DNA from: Serratia ureilytica
GTDB taxonomy: Bacteria; Pseudomonadota; Gammaproteobacteria; Enterobacterales; Enterobacteriaceae
Assembly: GCF_013375155.1 (NCBI RefSeq)
Contig: NZ_JABXOF010000003.1
Location: forward strand, 1 to 64,000
Direction of reading: 5' to 3'
DNA length: 64,000 nucleotides
Shown: piece by piece, positions 34,633 through 44,401 of the stretch
Layout of the letters: the number at the start of each line of letters is the position of its first letter
How positions within the stretch are numbered: the first letter of the stretch is position 1
The notes under the pieces: model-generated
What the model was told of the DNA's origin: nothing
The model's database searches: none
The model's input: the letters and a program-made list of their open reading frames with translations, nothing else
Made by a program: the position numbers and the translations under genes

Positions 34633-35930
34633 ACCTCGCGTTTGGGCAGCGGCGCCGTGTGGTACACCGAGATCGGCCGCAGGCCGCGCGACACGGTGGT
34701 GGCGATCACGCAGGCGAGCAGAATGCCGGGCAGCAGCGCGTATTCGCCGGTCATTTCAAACACCATCAGCGCCGCCATGATCGGCGCATGGGTGGTGGCG
34801 GCCAGCAGGGTGGCCATGCCGGTCAGCGCCAGCAGCAGCGGCACCGCCGCATCCATGCCCGGCCACAGGCCGAACAGCTGACCGATTATCGATCCGAGCG
34901 CGGCGCCGACGAACAGCGTCGGGGTGAAGACCCCGCCGGGCGCGCCCGAGCCGCTGCTGGCGAGGATTGCCAACAGTTTACACACCAGGATCGCGCCCAG
35001 CAGCAACACCCCCGGCGGCGCGATCAGCAGCGCCTGCACCACGCTGTAGCCATTGCCCCACACTTGCGGAAACAGCAGCGAAAGCAGCCCGACGATCAGG
35101 CCGCCCAACGCCAGCTGCAATGGCGGCTTCAGGCGCAGCGATCGGAAGGCGCGACCGCTGGCGGTCATCAACCACAAAAACAGCGGCCCGCCGGCGCCGG
35201 CCACCACGCCGACCAGCGCCATCAGCAGGTATTGCGTCGGCAAGGGAGCGGAGAGCGGCGTCACCAGGTAGAGCGGCGCCTGGCCGCCGTTGAGCAGGTT
35301 GGTCATCAGCAGTGCGCTCACTGCGGCGATCACCACCGGGCCGAGTGAGGCCAGCATCAGGGTGCCGAACAGGATCTCGGCGATAAACAGGCTGCCCGCC
35401 AACGGCGCATGGTAGGCGCTGGCCATCCCGGCGGCGGCGGCGCAGGCCACCCACAGTTTCCATTCTTTCTCGTGCGTAAAGCGCTGGGCGAAGAGCGATC
35501 CCACCAGCGCCGCCAGCAGGATCATCGCGCCTTCGCGGCCGATGGCGCTGCCGCTCGACACCACCAGCAGCGACGCCAGACACTTCACCAGGCTGGCGCC
35601 GGTATCCAGCTTGCCGTTGCCGGTCTCAATCGCTTCCATATAGTCGGTGGGCGCCGCCGGGCGCTGGTGGCGGTAGCGCTGGTGAATGTACAGCAGCAGG
35701 CCCGCCACCAGACCGCCCAGCGCGGGCGTCAGCGCGCGTCGCCAGCCGGGCAGCGCGGCGGCGGCGGCTACCAGGCTGCCGTCGGCATTGCCGAGCAGCA
35801 GCCACTCGAGGCCAATCATCGAACGGTGAAACAGCCACACCGCCAGGGCGGCGGCGACGCCGATAAATACGGCGATAAGCAGGCTGCGCAGTAGGGCGCG
35901 ATAGTGGTGCAGGTGGACCAATCTTTTCAT
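34629..35930 (-). CDS. clcB: ClC-family chloride channel/antiporter ClcB
   Basis: A 433-residue ClC protein. The selectivity-filter motifs [11 protein letters not shown] and [16 protein letters not shown] are intact, including the gating glutamate in GREGA. In E. coli ClcA/ClcB contribute to extreme acid resistance by chloride/proton exchange. The sequence and position (beside bioD2 and mlc) match E. coli clcB. The start at 35930 has no strong ribosome site. The 125 bases between it and the osmU-type genes hold no gene. Confidence 0.93.
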   Translation of the reverse strand: MKRLVHLHHYRALLRSLLIAVFIGVAAALAVWLFHRSMIGLEWLLLGNADGSLVAAAAALPGWRRALTPALGGLVAGLLLYIHQRYRHQRPAAPTDYMEAIETGNGKLDTGASLVKCLASLLVVSSGSAIGREGAMILLAALVGSLFAQRFTHEKEWKLWVACAAAAGMASAYHAPLAGSLFIAEILFGTLMLASLGPVVIAAVSALLMTNLLNGGQAPLYLVTPLSAPLPTQYLLMALVGVVAGAGGPLFLWLMTASGRAFRSLRLKPPLQLALGGLIVGLLSLLFPQVWGNGYSVVQALLIAPPGVLLLGAILVCKLLAILASSGSGAPGGVFTPTLFVGAALGSIIGQLFGLWPGMDAAVPLLLALTGMATLLAATTHAPIMAALMVFEMTGEYALLPGILLACVIATTVSRGLRPISVYHTAPLPKREV

Positions 35931-36055
35931 GCGTGGGCGGCGTCGTGAGAAAAATCAAAGGGTCATCAGCGCATTGTGCTTGGCGCTCCGGCCGATGACC
36001 AGTGAATCTTTAGCAAACTGCGGCATGGGCGGGGCGGCGAGCGCCCCGGCGTGGG

Positions 36056-37195
36056 TTATTGCGGCGTCAACACCCGGCGTGTGCGGCCGGAACTGAGGTA
36101 GTCGGCGATATAATCCTGCGAGATTTCGCCGCTGTAGCGGCCGTCTTCATCGACGATCGGCATCCAGGAAGTGTTGTGTTCGTACAGCTTCGACAGCACC
36201 ACGCGCAGGTTCTCTTCCGCGCGGGCGGTGACGCGGAAACGGTGCAGGCTGTCGGCGCACACCCCCGGCGCGCCGCGCGCCTCACGGCGTTTGACGTAGC
36301 CCAGCGGCTTGCCGTCGGCGTCCACTACCGTCACTGAACGGGCGTCGATATCGTCCATCAGCCCGAACGCCTCCACCAGCGGCGTTTCCCGGCGCACCGT
36401 CACCGTCTCTTGTTGGCCTGCCACGTCTCCGGCCTGCACCAGCAGCAGGCGCTTCAGCGTGCGATCCTGGCCGACAAAGGAGGCGACGAACTCGTTCGCC
36501 GGCCGCGCCAGCAGCTCATCGGCGCTGGCGTTCTGCACGATTTTACCCTGGCGGAACACCGCAATGCGATCGCCGAGCTTCAGTGCTTCGTCGATGTCGT
36601 GGCTGACCAGCATCACGGTCTTTTTCAGCTGGCGCTGCATGTCGAGAAACTCGTTCTGGATGGTTTCGCGGTTGATCGGATCCACCGCGCCGAAGGGTTC
36701 GTCCATCAGCAGCACCGGCGGATCGGCCGCCAGCGCGCGGATCACGCCGATGCGCTGTTGCTGCCCGCCCGACATCTCTTTCGGGTAGCGGTGCAAAAAG
36801 CGCTTGGGATCCAGCGCCACCATGCTCATCAGCTCCTCGGCGCGGGCGTGGCAGCGTTTTTTGTCCCAGCCCAGCATGCGCGGCACTACGGTGATGTTCT
36901 CCTCGATGGTCATGTTGGGGAACAGACCGATCTGTTGGATGACGTAGCCGATTTTACGGCGCAGGCTGACGGTATCCAGCGCGCTGGTGTCTTCGCCGTT
37001 GATCAGAATGGTGCCGCCGGTGGGTTCGATCAGGCGGTTGATCATCTTCAGCGTGGTGGTTTTGCCGCAGCCGGAAGGGCCGAGCAGCACGCAGATTTCG
37101 CCTTCCGGCACGTCCAGATTGATGTTGTCGACGGCGTTGAACGGCGTGCCGTTCTTTTGCATGAACTGTTTGGTCAGATTTTCCAATTTAATCAT
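36056..37195 (-). CDS. osmV: OsmV, ATP-binding subunit of an osmoprotectant ABC transporter
   Basis: A 379-residue ABC ATPase. Walker A is GPSGCGKTT (about residues 39-47), the signature MSGGQQQR, and Walker B VLLMDEPFGAVDP. Two CBS domains at the C-terminus (about 255-375) are the usual osmosensing part of glycine-betaine/choline importers such as OsmV and ProV. The ATG at 37195 overlaps the osmW stop by four bases. The gene set and its place beside clcB match Salmonella osmU (osmVWXY). Expected to energise import of glycine betaine and related solutes under osmotic stress. Confidence 0.92.
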   Translation of the reverse strand: MIKLENLTKQFMQKNGTPFNAVDNINLDVPEGEICVLLGPSGCGKTTTLKMINRLIEPTGGTILINGEDTSALDTVSLRRKIGYVIQQIGLFPNMTIEENITVVPRMLGWDKKRCHARAEELMSMVALDPKRFLHRYPKEMSGGQQQRIGVIRALAADPPVLLMDEPFGAVDPINRETIQNEFLDMQRQLKKTVMLVSHDIDEALKLGDRIAVFRQGKIVQNASADELLARPANEFVASFVGQDRTLKRLLLVQAGDVAGQQETVTVRRETPLVEAFGLMDDIDARSVTVVDADGKPLGYVKRREARGAPGVCADSLHRFRVTARAEENLRVVLSKLYEHNTSWMPIVDEDGRYSGEISQDYIADYLSSGRTRRVLTPQ

Positions 37196-37842
37196 GAGCG
37201 GATCCCCTTGGGCGTGAGCGCAATTTGCAAGCGGTGCAATAACCAATCGAGGACGATCGCCAGCAGGCTGATCATCACGGCGCCGGTAATCAACTGGCGA
37301 ATGTCGCTGCTGCTGATGCCGTTGAGCAGCAGCAGGCCGAGGCCGCCGGCGCCGATCACCGCGGCGATCGCCATTACGCCGATATTCATCACCACAGCGG
37401 TGCGGATGCCGCCGAAAATCACCGGCAGCGCCACCGGGATCTCCACCCAGCGCAGCCGTTGCCAGAAGGTCATGCCGATGCCGCGGCCGGCTTCGCGCAG
37501 CCCGCCGGGCAGATTGTCGAGCGCGGTGTGGGTATTGCGCACGATCGGCAGCAGCGAGTAGAGGAACACCGCGGTGATCGCCGGCACGTAGCCGATGCCG
37601 TGGCCAATCAATGAAAACAGCGGGATCATCAGCCCGAACAGGGCGATGGAGGGCACGGTCAGCACCAGCGTGGCCAGGCTCAGCACCGGCGTCGCCAGCC
37701 ATTTGTGGCGGACGATCAGCACGCCAAGCGGCACGCCGATCAGGATCGCCAGGCCGACGGCGATGCCGACCAGCAGCAGGTGTTCCAGCGTCAATCCGGC
37801 GATATAGGCCCAGTTTTGCCAGGCGTAAAGTAAGGTATTCAT
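37192..37842 (-). CDS. osmW: OsmW, permease subunit of the osmoprotectant transporter
   Basis: A 216-residue membrane permease of the ProW/OpuCB type with about six helices. It carries the ABC-coupling loop GIGMTFWQRLRWVEIPVALPVIFGGIR (key part EIPVALPVIFGGIR). Two ATGs occur at 37845 and 37842; the second leaves 4 bases after AGGAGG and is preferred. It lies between osmX (8-base gap) and osmV (four-base overlap), consistent with a single osmYXWV transcript. Confidence 0.91.
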   Translation of the reverse strand: MNTLLYAWQNWAYIAGLTLEHLLLVGIAVGLAILIGVPLGVLIVRHKWLATPVLSLATLVLTVPSIALFGLMIPLFSLIGHGIGYVPAITAVFLYSLLPIVRNTHTALDNLPGGLREAGRGIGMTFWQRLRWVEIPVALPVIFGGIRTAVVMNIGVMAIAAVIGAGGLGLLLLNGISSSDIRQLITGAVMISLLAIVLDWLLHRLQIALTPKGIRS

Positions 37843-37850
37843 CATGCCTC

Positions 37851-38759
37851 CTAAATCAGGCCGCGCTGCTTGAGGAACGCGTCGGCGACCTGTTGCGGCG
37901 TCTGGTAGTCGATATCCACCTTAGCGTTCAGCTCGGTGATCACCTGATTGTTGAACTGTTTCGACAGCGTGTTCAGCGCCGCTTCCAGCCCCGGCGTGTT
38001 TTGCAATACGTCGGCGCGCACTACCGGCGTGACCGCGTAGCTCGGGAAATAGCCTTTGTCGTCTTCCAGCACCTGCAGATCGAACCCTTTCACCCGGCCA
38101 TCGGTGGTGTACACCAGCCCGGCGTCGACGAAGCCGTCGCGGATGGCGTTGTAGACCAGGCCGGGATCCATCTGGCGGATTTGCGGGCGATCGAGCGGCA
38201 TGTCGTACAGCGCCTGCATCGGTTTCAGGCCGTCCGAGCGGCCGGCAAACTCCAGATCCAACCCCAGCAGCCAGTTGTGTTTCGGGTCGGTTTTACGCAC
38301 CTGTTCCACTTTGGCCACCAGCTGCGACATCGTGCGAATCTGCTCTTTTTCCGCGCGCCGGCGCTGCATGGCGAAGGCGTAGGTGTTGTTCATGTCCGCC
38401 GGCTGCAGCCACACCAGGCCGAGTTTGGCGTCGAGCTTTTTCACCGTGTCGTAGGTTTCCTGCGGCGTCATGCGCTTATTGATGTGGTTAAAGATGATCA
38501 GCGAGGTGCCGGTGTATTCCCAGGTCATGTCGATCTGCTTGTTGATCATGGCGTTGCGGGTGATCACCGTGGCCAGGTTGGTCTTGGGTTCGACCTGAAA
38601 ACCTTTGGCCCGCAGGTATTGCACGGTGATCGCCGACAGAATGCGCTGTTCGGTAAAGTTCTTGCTCGCCAGCGTCAGCGGGGCGGCCCAGGCGGCCGCG
38701 CCGGTCATCAGCAAGGAGAACAGCAGCGCGTGGCGGAGTCGTTGTAACCATCGAGTCAT
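37851..38759 (-). CDS. osmX: OsmX, periplasmic osmoprotectant-binding protein
   Basis: A 302-residue substrate-binding protein. The signal peptide ends near AAWA (residues 22-25). The mature part begins [20 protein letters not shown], the typical OpuAC-type fold for quaternary amines. It includes [14 protein letters not shown] and [26 protein letters not shown] segments seen in OsmF/OsmX relatives. It captures betaine-type solutes in the periplasm and delivers them to OsmW and OsmY. GGGAG precedes the ATG at 38759. Confidence 0.91.
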   Translation of the reverse strand: MTRWLQRLRHALLFSLLMTGAAAWAAPLTLASKNFTEQRILSAITVQYLRAKGFQVEPKTNLATVITRNAMINKQIDMTWEYTGTSLIIFNHINKRMTPQETYDTVKKLDAKLGLVWLQPADMNNTYAFAMQRRRAEKEQIRTMSQLVAKVEQVRKTDPKHNWLLGLDLEFAGRSDGLKPMQALYDMPLDRPQIRQMDPGLVYNAIRDGFVDAGLVYTTDGRVKGFDLQVLEDDKGYFPSYAVTPVVRADVLQNTPGLEAALNTLSKQFNNQVITELNAKVDIDYQTPQQVADAFLKQRGLI

Positions 38760-38772
38760 CGCGTTTCTCCCA

Positions 38773-39489
38773 TCAGGATGCGGTGTGCGGGCTGAGCCGG
38801 CGGCCGAGACCGGCCAGCGCCAGATCGAGCAGCAGGGCGATCAGCGCGGTGGCGGCGGCGCCGAGGATCAGCGTCGGGAAGTCGTTCAGGTAGATGCCGG
38901 GGAAAATCAGCTCGCCGTAGCTGCTGGCGCCGATTAAAAACGCCAGCGGCGCGGTGCCGACGTTAATCGCCATCGCGATGCGTATCCCGGCGAAGATCAC
39001 TGGCAGGGCGTTGGGGAGTTCGACCTGGCGCAGCCGCTGCCCGGCGGTCATGCCAATACCGTTGGCGGCCTCGACCAGCGCCGGCGGCACCGAACGCAGG
39101 CCGGCATAGGTATTGCGCACGATGGGCAGCAGCGAGGCGAGGAACAGCGCCACCACCGCCGGCCGATCGCCGATGCCGATGATCACCATCGCCAGCGCCA
39201 GCACCGCCAGCGGCGGCAGGGTGTTGCCGACGTTGAAGATTTGCATCACGTGTTCCGCCCAGCGGCGGGCGAAAGGGCGGCTCAGCAAGATACCGCTGGG
39301 AATGCCGACCAGCAGCGACAGCAGCATGGAGCAGGCCACCAGGAACATGTGTTGTTGGCCGAGGTAGATCAAATCTTCCCGGCGCGACTTGAGGGTGTCC
39401 CAACCGATGCCGTAAACCAGCAGTGCGATGACGGCGATAAACAACAGGCTCCCGAGGAGCAGGCGCCGGTATGGCGCTGACTTGTGCAT
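38773..39489 (-). CDS. osmY: OsmY-type permease of the osmoprotectant transporter (OsmU)
   Basis: A 238-residue membrane permease, the second of the heterodimer, with about six helices and the coupling loop [27 protein letters not shown] (key part [12 protein letters not shown]). It is the first gene of the operon. This is the Salmonella OsmU permease name and is not the unrelated E. coli periplasmic OsmY. A GGAGG sits about 10 bases before the ATG at 39489. A long upstream region holds a candidate stationary-phase promoter. Confidence 0.88.
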   Translation of the reverse strand: MHKSAPYRRLLLGSLLFIAVIALLVYGIGWDTLKSRREDLIYLGQQHMFLVACSMLLSLLVGIPSGILLSRPFARRWAEHVMQIFNVGNTLPPLAVLALAMVIIGIGDRPAVVALFLASLLPIVRNTYAGLRSVPPALVEAANGIGMTAGQRLRQVELPNALPVIFAGIRIAMAINVGTAPLAFLIGASSYGELIFPGIYLNDFPTLILGAAATALIALLLDLALAGLGRRLSPHTAS

Positions 39490-39998
39490 GATGTTGCGTC
39501 CTCCGTTGCGCGGAGCGGCCGACGAGACGGCGCATTCCGCTCTGATTGTTACCCACGGCCCGGCGGGCGTGGCGGTACAAAACGGGCGTTTCGCATGAGG
39601 TTAGCGACATTGAGCGAAGGGTGCGTTCGGCACAGCGTGCTGAACGTAGGCTCAATACGTGAGTTAATCAGCATAAGATACTGATATTTAAACCCGAGAA
39701 AGCACGAAGCCCAACGACTCCGGCTAGGGAAGGTATAGCACCCTGTCGTTGACCGTGCCAAGTTTTATGAACAAAATCAGGTGATTGAGTTTGCGCCGAT
39801 CGGCGTCTCAGCCCGCGTCAGCGCTGGGATGGGGGGAAAGTGAAAAAAATCCGCCGCATAACGTTACGCCGTAACAACAAGTCCAAATGGTGCGATCCGC
39901 CGTCGGCGAAGACGGGATGTGAGGGCGGATAGACTCGGTGCAGGCGCTTGCTGATATACTCAGGGAAAACAAAAACGCCAGGAAACCTGCATAACGCC
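39490..39998. other. Intergenic region between osmU operon and DHA2 efflux gene
   Basis: About 510 bases without a supported gene. It contains a 48-base inverted repeat (39609-39656) and a minus-strand GCTATACC at 39739-39732, which resembles a sigma-S type -10 element. Salmonella osmU is reported to be RpoS-dependent, so that element could start osmU transcription with a leader of about 235 bases. The right part presumably holds the efflux gene promoter. Confidence 0.5.
39609..39656. repeat. 48-base imperfect inverted repeat upstream of osmU
   Basis: Outer arms ATTGAGC (39609-39615) and GCTCAAT (39650-39656) enclose inner arms GTTCgGCAC (39625-39633) and GTGCtGAAC (39637-39645) with an AGC loop. 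Both arm pairs are complementary apart from one mismatch. It has no U tract, so it is not a standard terminator. Confidence 0.75.
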
Positions 39999-41486
39999 AT
40001 GACAAATAACGTTTCACCCGCACCCATCGCTCACCGCCCGCTGATTCTGATCGCCTGCATGCTGGCGATGTTCATGTCGGCGATCGAAGCCACCATCGTC
40101 GCCACCGCCATGCCGACCATCATCGGCGATCTCGGCGGTTTCTCGCTGCTGGGCTGGGTGTTCGCGGTCTATTTGCTGTCGCAGGCGATCACCATTCCCA
40201 TCTACGGGCGGCTGGCGGATCTCTACGGCCGCAAACGGGTGTTCTTCTTCGGCGCCACGCTGTTCCTGTTGGGATCGGTACTGTGCGGTTTCGCCCCCGA
40301 CATGTATTGGCTGATCGGCTTTCGTCTGCTGCAGGGGCTGGGCGCCGGCGCCATCATGCCGATCGCCTCTACCATCATCGGCGATATCTACAGCGCCACC
40401 GAACGGCCGAAGGTGATGGGATACCTGTCGAGCGTGTGGGGCGTGTCGGCGATCATCGGCCCGCTGTTGGGGGCGTTTATCGTGCAACATTTGCCGTGGG
40501 CGTTGGTGTTCTGGGTCAACCTGCCGATCGGCCTGTTGGCGATGTTCTTCCTCTGGCGCTATCTGCCGGCGCATCAGCCATTGCGCCAGCACGCGCTGGA
40601 TCTGGCCGGCACCGCCTGGCTGACGCTGTTCGTTTCGGCGCTGCTGCTGGCGCTGTTGCAGATGGAAAGCCTGGGCTGGTGGGTGGTGCCGCTGTTTGCG
40701 CTGGCGGCGGCGGCGCTGGCGCTGCTTGTCCGCCAGGAGCGGCGCGCGGTCGAACCGCTGTTCCCGTTGGCGCTGTGGCAAAGCCGGGTGATCGTAGCCG
40801 GTAACATCGGCGGGCTGGTGATCGGCGCGGCGATGATGGGCATCAGCGCCTTTCTGCCGACCTTCATTCAGGGCGTGATGGGGGGCTCGCCGCTGGAGGC
40901 GGGCACCACGCTGGCGCTGATGTCGATCGGGTGGCCGCTGGCCAGCACGCTGAGCGGCCGCTTGATGCTGATGACCTCGTACCGCGCCACGGCGCTGCTG
41001 GGCGCGCTGTTGTTGGTGGCGGGCGGCCTGATCTTGCTGCTGCTGCAGCCGGAGGGCGGCTTGCTGTGGGGGCGGGTGGCGGCGTTTATGGTCGGCGCCG
41101 GCATGGGGCTGTGCAATACCACGTTTCTGGTTTCGGTGCAGAACGCGGCACATTACAGCATTCGCGGCATCGCCACCGCCTGTACGGTGTTTACCCGCAT
41201 GGTGGGCTCGGCCATCGGCACCGCGATTTTGGGCGCGACGCTGAATCTCAACCTGCAGTGGCGTTTGCCGGAGATTGACGATCCGGTACAGCGGCTGATG
41301 GAACCGGCAGTGCGCCAGAGCATGGGGAGCGAGGCGTTGGCGCAGCTGACCCAGCAAGTGGCGGCTTCGCTGCATTGGGTGTTTCTGGTTTCGGCGCTGG
41401 TGTCGTTGCTGGCGCTGGCGGCGGCGATGCTGATCCCGGCGCGTTGTCGGCCGCAGGGCGAAGAGGAAGAGGCGGAACAGGCGTAA
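39999..41486 (+). CDS. MFS efflux transporter, DHA2 (EmrB/QacA) family
   Basis: A 495-residue protein with 14 predicted transmembrane helices. The antiporter motif C appears as GVSAIIGPLLGAFI and motif A as GRLADLYGRKRVFF, typical of drug:proton antiporters. The N-terminal AIEATIVATAMPTIIGDLGG is the DHA2 signature around helix 1. The start at 39999 removes an in-frame extension lacking family support; the ribosome site is poor. No membrane-fusion partner is adjacent, so it probably works alone in the inner membrane. The drug or metabolite exported is unknown. Confidence 0.85.
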   Translation: MTNNVSPAPIAHRPLILIACMLAMFMSAIEATIVATAMPTIIGDLGGFSLLGWVFAVYLLSQAITIPIYGRLADLYGRKRVFFFGATLFLLGSVLCGFAPDMYWLIGFRLLQGLGAGAIMPIASTIIGDIYSATERPKVMGYLSSVWGVSAIIGPLLGAFIVQHLPWALVFWVNLPIGLLAMFFLWRYLPAHQPLRQHALDLAGTAWLTLFVSALLLALLQMESLGWWVVPLFALAAAALALLVRQERRAVEPLFPLALWQSRVIVAGNIGGLVIGAAMMGISAFLPTFIQGVMGGSPLEAGTTLALMSIGWPLASTLSGRLMLMTSYRATALLGALLLVAGGLILLLLQPEGGLLWGRVAAFMVGAGMGLCNTTFLVSVQNAAHYSIRGIATACTVFTRMVGSAIGTAILGATLNLNLQWRLPEIDDPVQRLMEPAVRQSMGSEALAQLTQQVAASLHWVFLVSALVSLLALAAAMLIPARCRPQGEEEEAEQA

Positions 41487-41500
41487 GGAAAGAAGGAGCG

Positions 41501-41521
41501 GGCGCTGCTGCAGAGCGCCCT
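41501..41521. terminator. Hairpin between the DHA2 gene and ynfD
   Basis: GGGCGCT (41501-41507) pairs with AGCGCCC (41515-41521) around a 7-base loop in the 50-base gap between convergent genes. No clear U tract follows, so this is a positional inference. Confidence 0.5.
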
Positions 41522-41536
41522 GGTAGCCGGTGCGGC

Positions 41537-41836
41537 TTACTGCGTGTTGGAGGTATCCTGGCTGGTGCCGGTCTGCGCCGCATCACCGCGATCGTCGCCG
41601 TTGTTCAGGCGGGTGTAGACGATCTTCTGGGTGTCGTTTTCGCAGTGGCCGACCACCTGGCCGCCCGCTTGATCGGCCTGATCGTTGGGCACGATCTCCA
41701 GTTTGAAGCCGGACTCCGGCACGCCGTTATTGACGATTTTTTGCGAAATGTCCGCTTTCACGCTTTCGCAGGAGGCCAGGGCCGCTATCGGCGCGCCGGC
41801 CAGCAACACAGCGGTTAATATCAGCGTTTTTTTCAT
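41537..41836 (-). CDS. ynfD: DUF1161 periplasmic protein YnfD
   Basis: A 99-residue exported protein. A signal peptide ends around ALA-SCES (residues 20-22). The mature part contains SCESVKADISQKIVNNGVPESGF and GQVVGHCENDTQKIVYTR, nearly the same as E. coli YnfD. Two cysteines in these segments may form a disulfide. Function unknown. The ATG at 41836 (7 bases after AAGGA) is preferred over a GTG one codon earlier. It lies near ynfB and ynfA as in E. coli. Confidence 0.88.
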   Translation of the reverse strand: MKKTLILTAVLLAGAPIAALASCESVKADISQKIVNNGVPESGFKLEIVPNDQADQAGGQVVGHCENDTQKIVYTRLNNGDDRGDAAQTGTSQDTSNTQ

Positions 41837-41925
41837 CACGTCATCCTTTTAGACAATGGACTTCCTGTAACAGGATAGCAGCAACGGCGGCCGGGTTTCA
41901 CGCTTGCCCGCCCGCCGCAGGCGGA

Positions 41926-42294
41926 TTAAGGATTAATCCGACGCCCGGTCTGGCGATCCAGACATTTGCGGGTGTCCGGCTCCCAGTAGGCGTTGACGTT
42001 GTTGCTGTCGTTGCAGCGATCTTCGTCATCCGCCGCGCGATCGATCTTGTCGAATTCTTTCTCGACGCGGGTGTTAACCTTGTGGCGCAGGGATTTGGTA
42101 TCATTCCACTGCTCTTTGCTCTGGCGCGCTTCTTCGGTGCTCATCGCGCCGCTGCCTTTGCCATCGACGGTGACGCAGGTACTGCCCTGAGTGCAGGTGG
42201 CGGCCAGCGCCGGCGCCTGCCAGGCGCCCATTACGGCCAGCATGGCGACCGGCAGCATCCCGCGCAGCAGTCGTTGGGTCGAAAATGTTTTCAT
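41926..42294 (-). CDS. ynfB: DUF1283 periplasmic protein YnfB
   Basis: A 122-residue exported protein of the UPF0482/DUF1283 family. The signal peptide ends near ALAA (about residue 32). The C-terminal block KEQWNDTKSLRHKVN...NVNAYWEPDTRKCLDRQTGR aligns closely with E. coli YnfB. The ATG at 42294 follows AAGGATGAAACG; the open frame upstream to 42402 is unsupported. Function unknown. It is divergent from ynfA, again as in E. coli. Confidence 0.9.
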   Translation of the reverse strand: MKTFSTQRLLRGMLPVAMLAVMGAWQAPALAATCTQGSTCVTVDGKGSGAMSTEEARQSKEQWNDTKSLRHKVNTRVEKEFDKIDRAADDEDRCNDSNNVNAYWEPDTRKCLDRQTGRRINP

Positions 42295-42442
42295 CGTTTC
42301 ATCCTTATGAGTGAGTGCGCCTGATGAAGGCGGCACTGGCGTTACCTCGCCCGCAGGCGTGGTGACAAATATACCACCGCGCTCCTGGAATTCACCAGCC
42401 AAGCGCCGATTCGTTTACTTTATCGAGAGAAAACTGCGACCG

Positions 42443-42769
42443 ATGTTAAAAACTACGCTGTTGTTTTTCGCCACCGCCCTCGCTGAAATTATCGGCTGTT
42501 TCCTGCCTTACCTGTGGCTCAAGAAGCAGGGCAGCGCCTGGCTGCTGTTGCCGGCGGCCTTGAGCCTGATGCTGTTCGTCTGGCTGTTGACGCTGCATCC
42601 TGCGGCCAGCGGGCGGGTCTACGCGGCCTATGGCGGCGTGTATGTGGCGACGGCGCTGCTGTGGCTGCGAGTGGTGGACGGCGTGAAGCTGTCTACGCTG
42701 GATTGGGTCGGCGCCGGGGTGGCGCTGGCGGGCATGCTGATTATTGTTTCCGGCTGGCGCGCGGCCTGA
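42443..42769 (+). CDS. ynfA: UPF0060 membrane protein YnfA
   Basis: A 108-residue inner-membrane protein with four hydrophobic helices. Its length equals that of E. coli YnfA, and [20 protein letters not shown] and [20 protein letters not shown] are highly conserved. YnfA resembles small multidrug resistance transporters, and efflux activity has been proposed for Shigella YnfA; here that is family knowledge only. The ATG at 42443 lacks a strong Shine-Dalgarno. Confidence 0.93.
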   Translation: MLKTTLLFFATALAEIIGCFLPYLWLKKQGSAWLLLPAALSLMLFVWLLTLHPAASGRVYAAYGGVYVATALLWLRVVDGVKLSTLDWVGAGVALAGMLIIVSGWRAA

Positions 42770-42776
42770 GGAAACA

Positions 42777-42798
42777 CGGCGGGAGTCGCCTCCCGCCG
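42777..42798. terminator. Hairpin between ynfA and ydfG
   Basis: CGGCGGGAG (42777-42785) pairs perfectly with CTCCCGCCG (42790-42798) around TCGC, in the gap between two convergent genes. Minus-strand flank GTGTTTCC is slightly U-rich. Confidence 0.65.
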
Positions 42799-42805
42799 AC
42801 AGGGC

Positions 42806-43555
42806 TCAGGCGCCGCGGTGGATGTTCAGCCCGGCGAAGGACTGGCTGACCGGCATCATTTCCAGCGTGTTGATGTTGACGCGCGCCGGCAACGTGGCGA
42901 CCCAGAATACCGACTCGGCGATGTCTTCCGGCGTCAGCGCATCGGCGCCTTCGTAGGTTTTATTGACCTTGCCGTCATCGCCCTTGAAGCGCACGTTGGA
43001 GAATTCGGTGCCGCCCACCAGGCCCGGCTCGATATCGGTCACGCGGATGCGCGTGCCGTGCAGATCGGCGCGCAGGCCCAGACTGAACTGCTTGACGAAC
43101 GCCTTGGTGGCGCCGTACACGTTGCCGCCGGCATAGGGCCAGTTGGCGGCGGTGGAACCGATGTTGATCACGTGGCCGACGTTGCGCTCGACCATGGCGG
43201 GCAGCAGCGCGCGGGTCATGTTCACCAGCCCTTTGGCGTTGGTGTCGATCATGGTTTCCCAGTCATCGGCGTTGGCCTTGTGCGCCGGCTCCAGCCCCAG
43301 CGCCAGCCCGGCGTTGTTCACCAGCACGTCGATCTGGCGCAGCTCGGCCGGCAGCGCTTCTATCACCTGCTGAATGGCGGCGCGGTTGCGCACGTCGAGC
43401 CGCACGATGTGCAGCGCTTCCCCCAATTCTTCCTGCAGCGCTTCGAGACGCTCAAGGCGGCGCCCGGCGGCGATCACCTGGTGGCCTTCACGGATAAAAC
43501 GGCGCGCAATGGCCTCGCCGAAACCGGAGGTGGCGCCGGTAACAAATATAATCAT
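42806..43555 (-). CDS. ydfG: YdfG, NADP+-dependent 3-hydroxy acid dehydrogenase
   Basis: A 249-residue short-chain dehydrogenase. TGATSGFGEAIA (residues 7-18) is the cofactor motif, and the catalytic tetrad residues lie in NNAG, INIGST and YGATK. E. coli YdfG oxidises L-allo-threonine, serine and 3-hydroxypropionate-type acids, including malonic semialdehyde reduction. The ATG at 43555 (MIIFVTGA) has GAGGAA upstream and matches the E. coli start. In E. coli ydfG is next to dcp; here about 9 kb separates them, filled with fec, guaD and transporter genes. Confidence 0.95.
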   Translation of the reverse strand: MIIFVTGATSGFGEAIARRFIREGHQVIAAGRRLERLEALQEELGEALHIVRLDVRNRAAIQQVIEALPAELRQIDVLVNNAGLALGLEPAHKANADDWETMIDTNAKGLVNMTRALLPAMVERNVGHVINIGSTAANWPYAGGNVYGATKAFVKQFSLGLRADLHGTRIRVTDIEPGLVGGTEFSNVRFKGDDGKVNKTYEGADALTPEDIAESVFWVATLPARVNINTLEMMPVSQSFAGLNIHRGA

Positions 43556-43680
43556 GTTGCTGTTCCTCAACTGTTTTTACCCTACATGCTTCTATCATTA
43601 GCACAAACCCGCAGGCAGTGGCAGCGGTTATCACGGCGGAAAGGAAAAAAGGTCACACCGGGCCAGCGGCCCGATGCTGA

Positions 43681-44202
43681 TTAGCGCTGAGGCGGCAGGT
43701 GGTAGACCACGGCGTCATACTTGATGCGTTCGCAACGGCCTGCCAGCACGCCGCCCAGCGACTCGACGAGGCGGCGGCTGGCGGTATTCTGCTCGGCCAC
43801 CGGGTAGAGAAAGTGCGGCGGCTGAAAGCGCTCGCTGGCCCAGCGCGCGATGCCCTGCACGATTTCGCGGCCGTAGCCCTGGCCATGCAGGCTCTCTTTC
43901 ACCCAGATGCCCAGCTCCGGGGTGGGGCTGCGCAGGTTGTGCGCGCCGCCGACGCCGACAAACTGCCGGTCTTCGCGCCGGCGGGCGACGAAGATCACTT
44001 CTTCGCCTTCGCGCATCAGCGGCAGCCAGCTTTGCCAAACGTTGGCGAAATCTTCCGGCGACGCCTCCGGCTCAAAGGTCATAAAGCGCGTCAGCGTGGG
44101 GGTTATCGCCTGGTAAACATCGTCGGCGTCTGCTGCGGTAAAGGGGGCAATCAACAAACGGTCGGTGTCAACGCGGCACTGAGAAAGGTCATTGTGATTC
44201 AT
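43681..44202 (-). CDS. GNAT-family N-acetyltransferase
   Basis: A 173-residue acetyltransferase of the RimJ/RimL-like group. It begins with CRVDTDRLLIAPFTAADADDVYQAI. The acetyl-CoA site is around ELGIWVKESLHGQGYGREIVQGI (Q-G-x-G-x motif GQGYG, about residues 111-115). The sequence does not identify the acceptor; ribosomal proteins, amino acids and small amines are all possible. The start at 44202 follows GAGGAAATAAA by a good distance. It stands alone, same strand as ydfG. Confidence 0.82.
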   Translation of the reverse strand: MNHNDLSQCRVDTDRLLIAPFTAADADDVYQAITPTLTRFMTFEPEASPEDFANVWQSWLPLMREGEEVIFVARRREDRQFVGVGGAHNLRSPTPELGIWVKESLHGQGYGREIVQGIARWASERFQPPHFLYPVAEQNTASRRLVESLGGVLAGRCERIKYDAVVYHLPPQR

Positions 44203-44364
44203 TTTATTTCCTCGCTTTTCAGGCCATAACGGCAAAAAATCCGCGCACATAAATCGGGGCGGATCGTCGATATTACGCGTATTGGCGTCAGAAGCGACTT
44301 ATTTTTCGCCGCTGCGGCGACGCGGAGGAACGGTTTTATGTGACGTCGTCACGTCGACGGGAAA

Positions 44365-44394
44365 GGCGGCGGGCACGGTTAACCGCGCCCGCCG
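44365..44394 (-). terminator. Terminator-like hairpin after fecA
   Basis: CGGCGGGC (44367-44374) pairs with GCCCGCCG (44387-44394); the loop itself contains the palindrome CGGTTAACCG. On the minus strand TTTCC follows the stem, eight bases after the fecA stop. Confidence 0.7.
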
Positions 44395-44401
44395 TTGAGG
44401 A

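Noticed and set aside
36056-37702. Extended 548-codon version of the osmV frame
   Set aside because: The upstream part overlaps osmW in another frame; the ATG at 37195 with the ATGA overlap is the real start.
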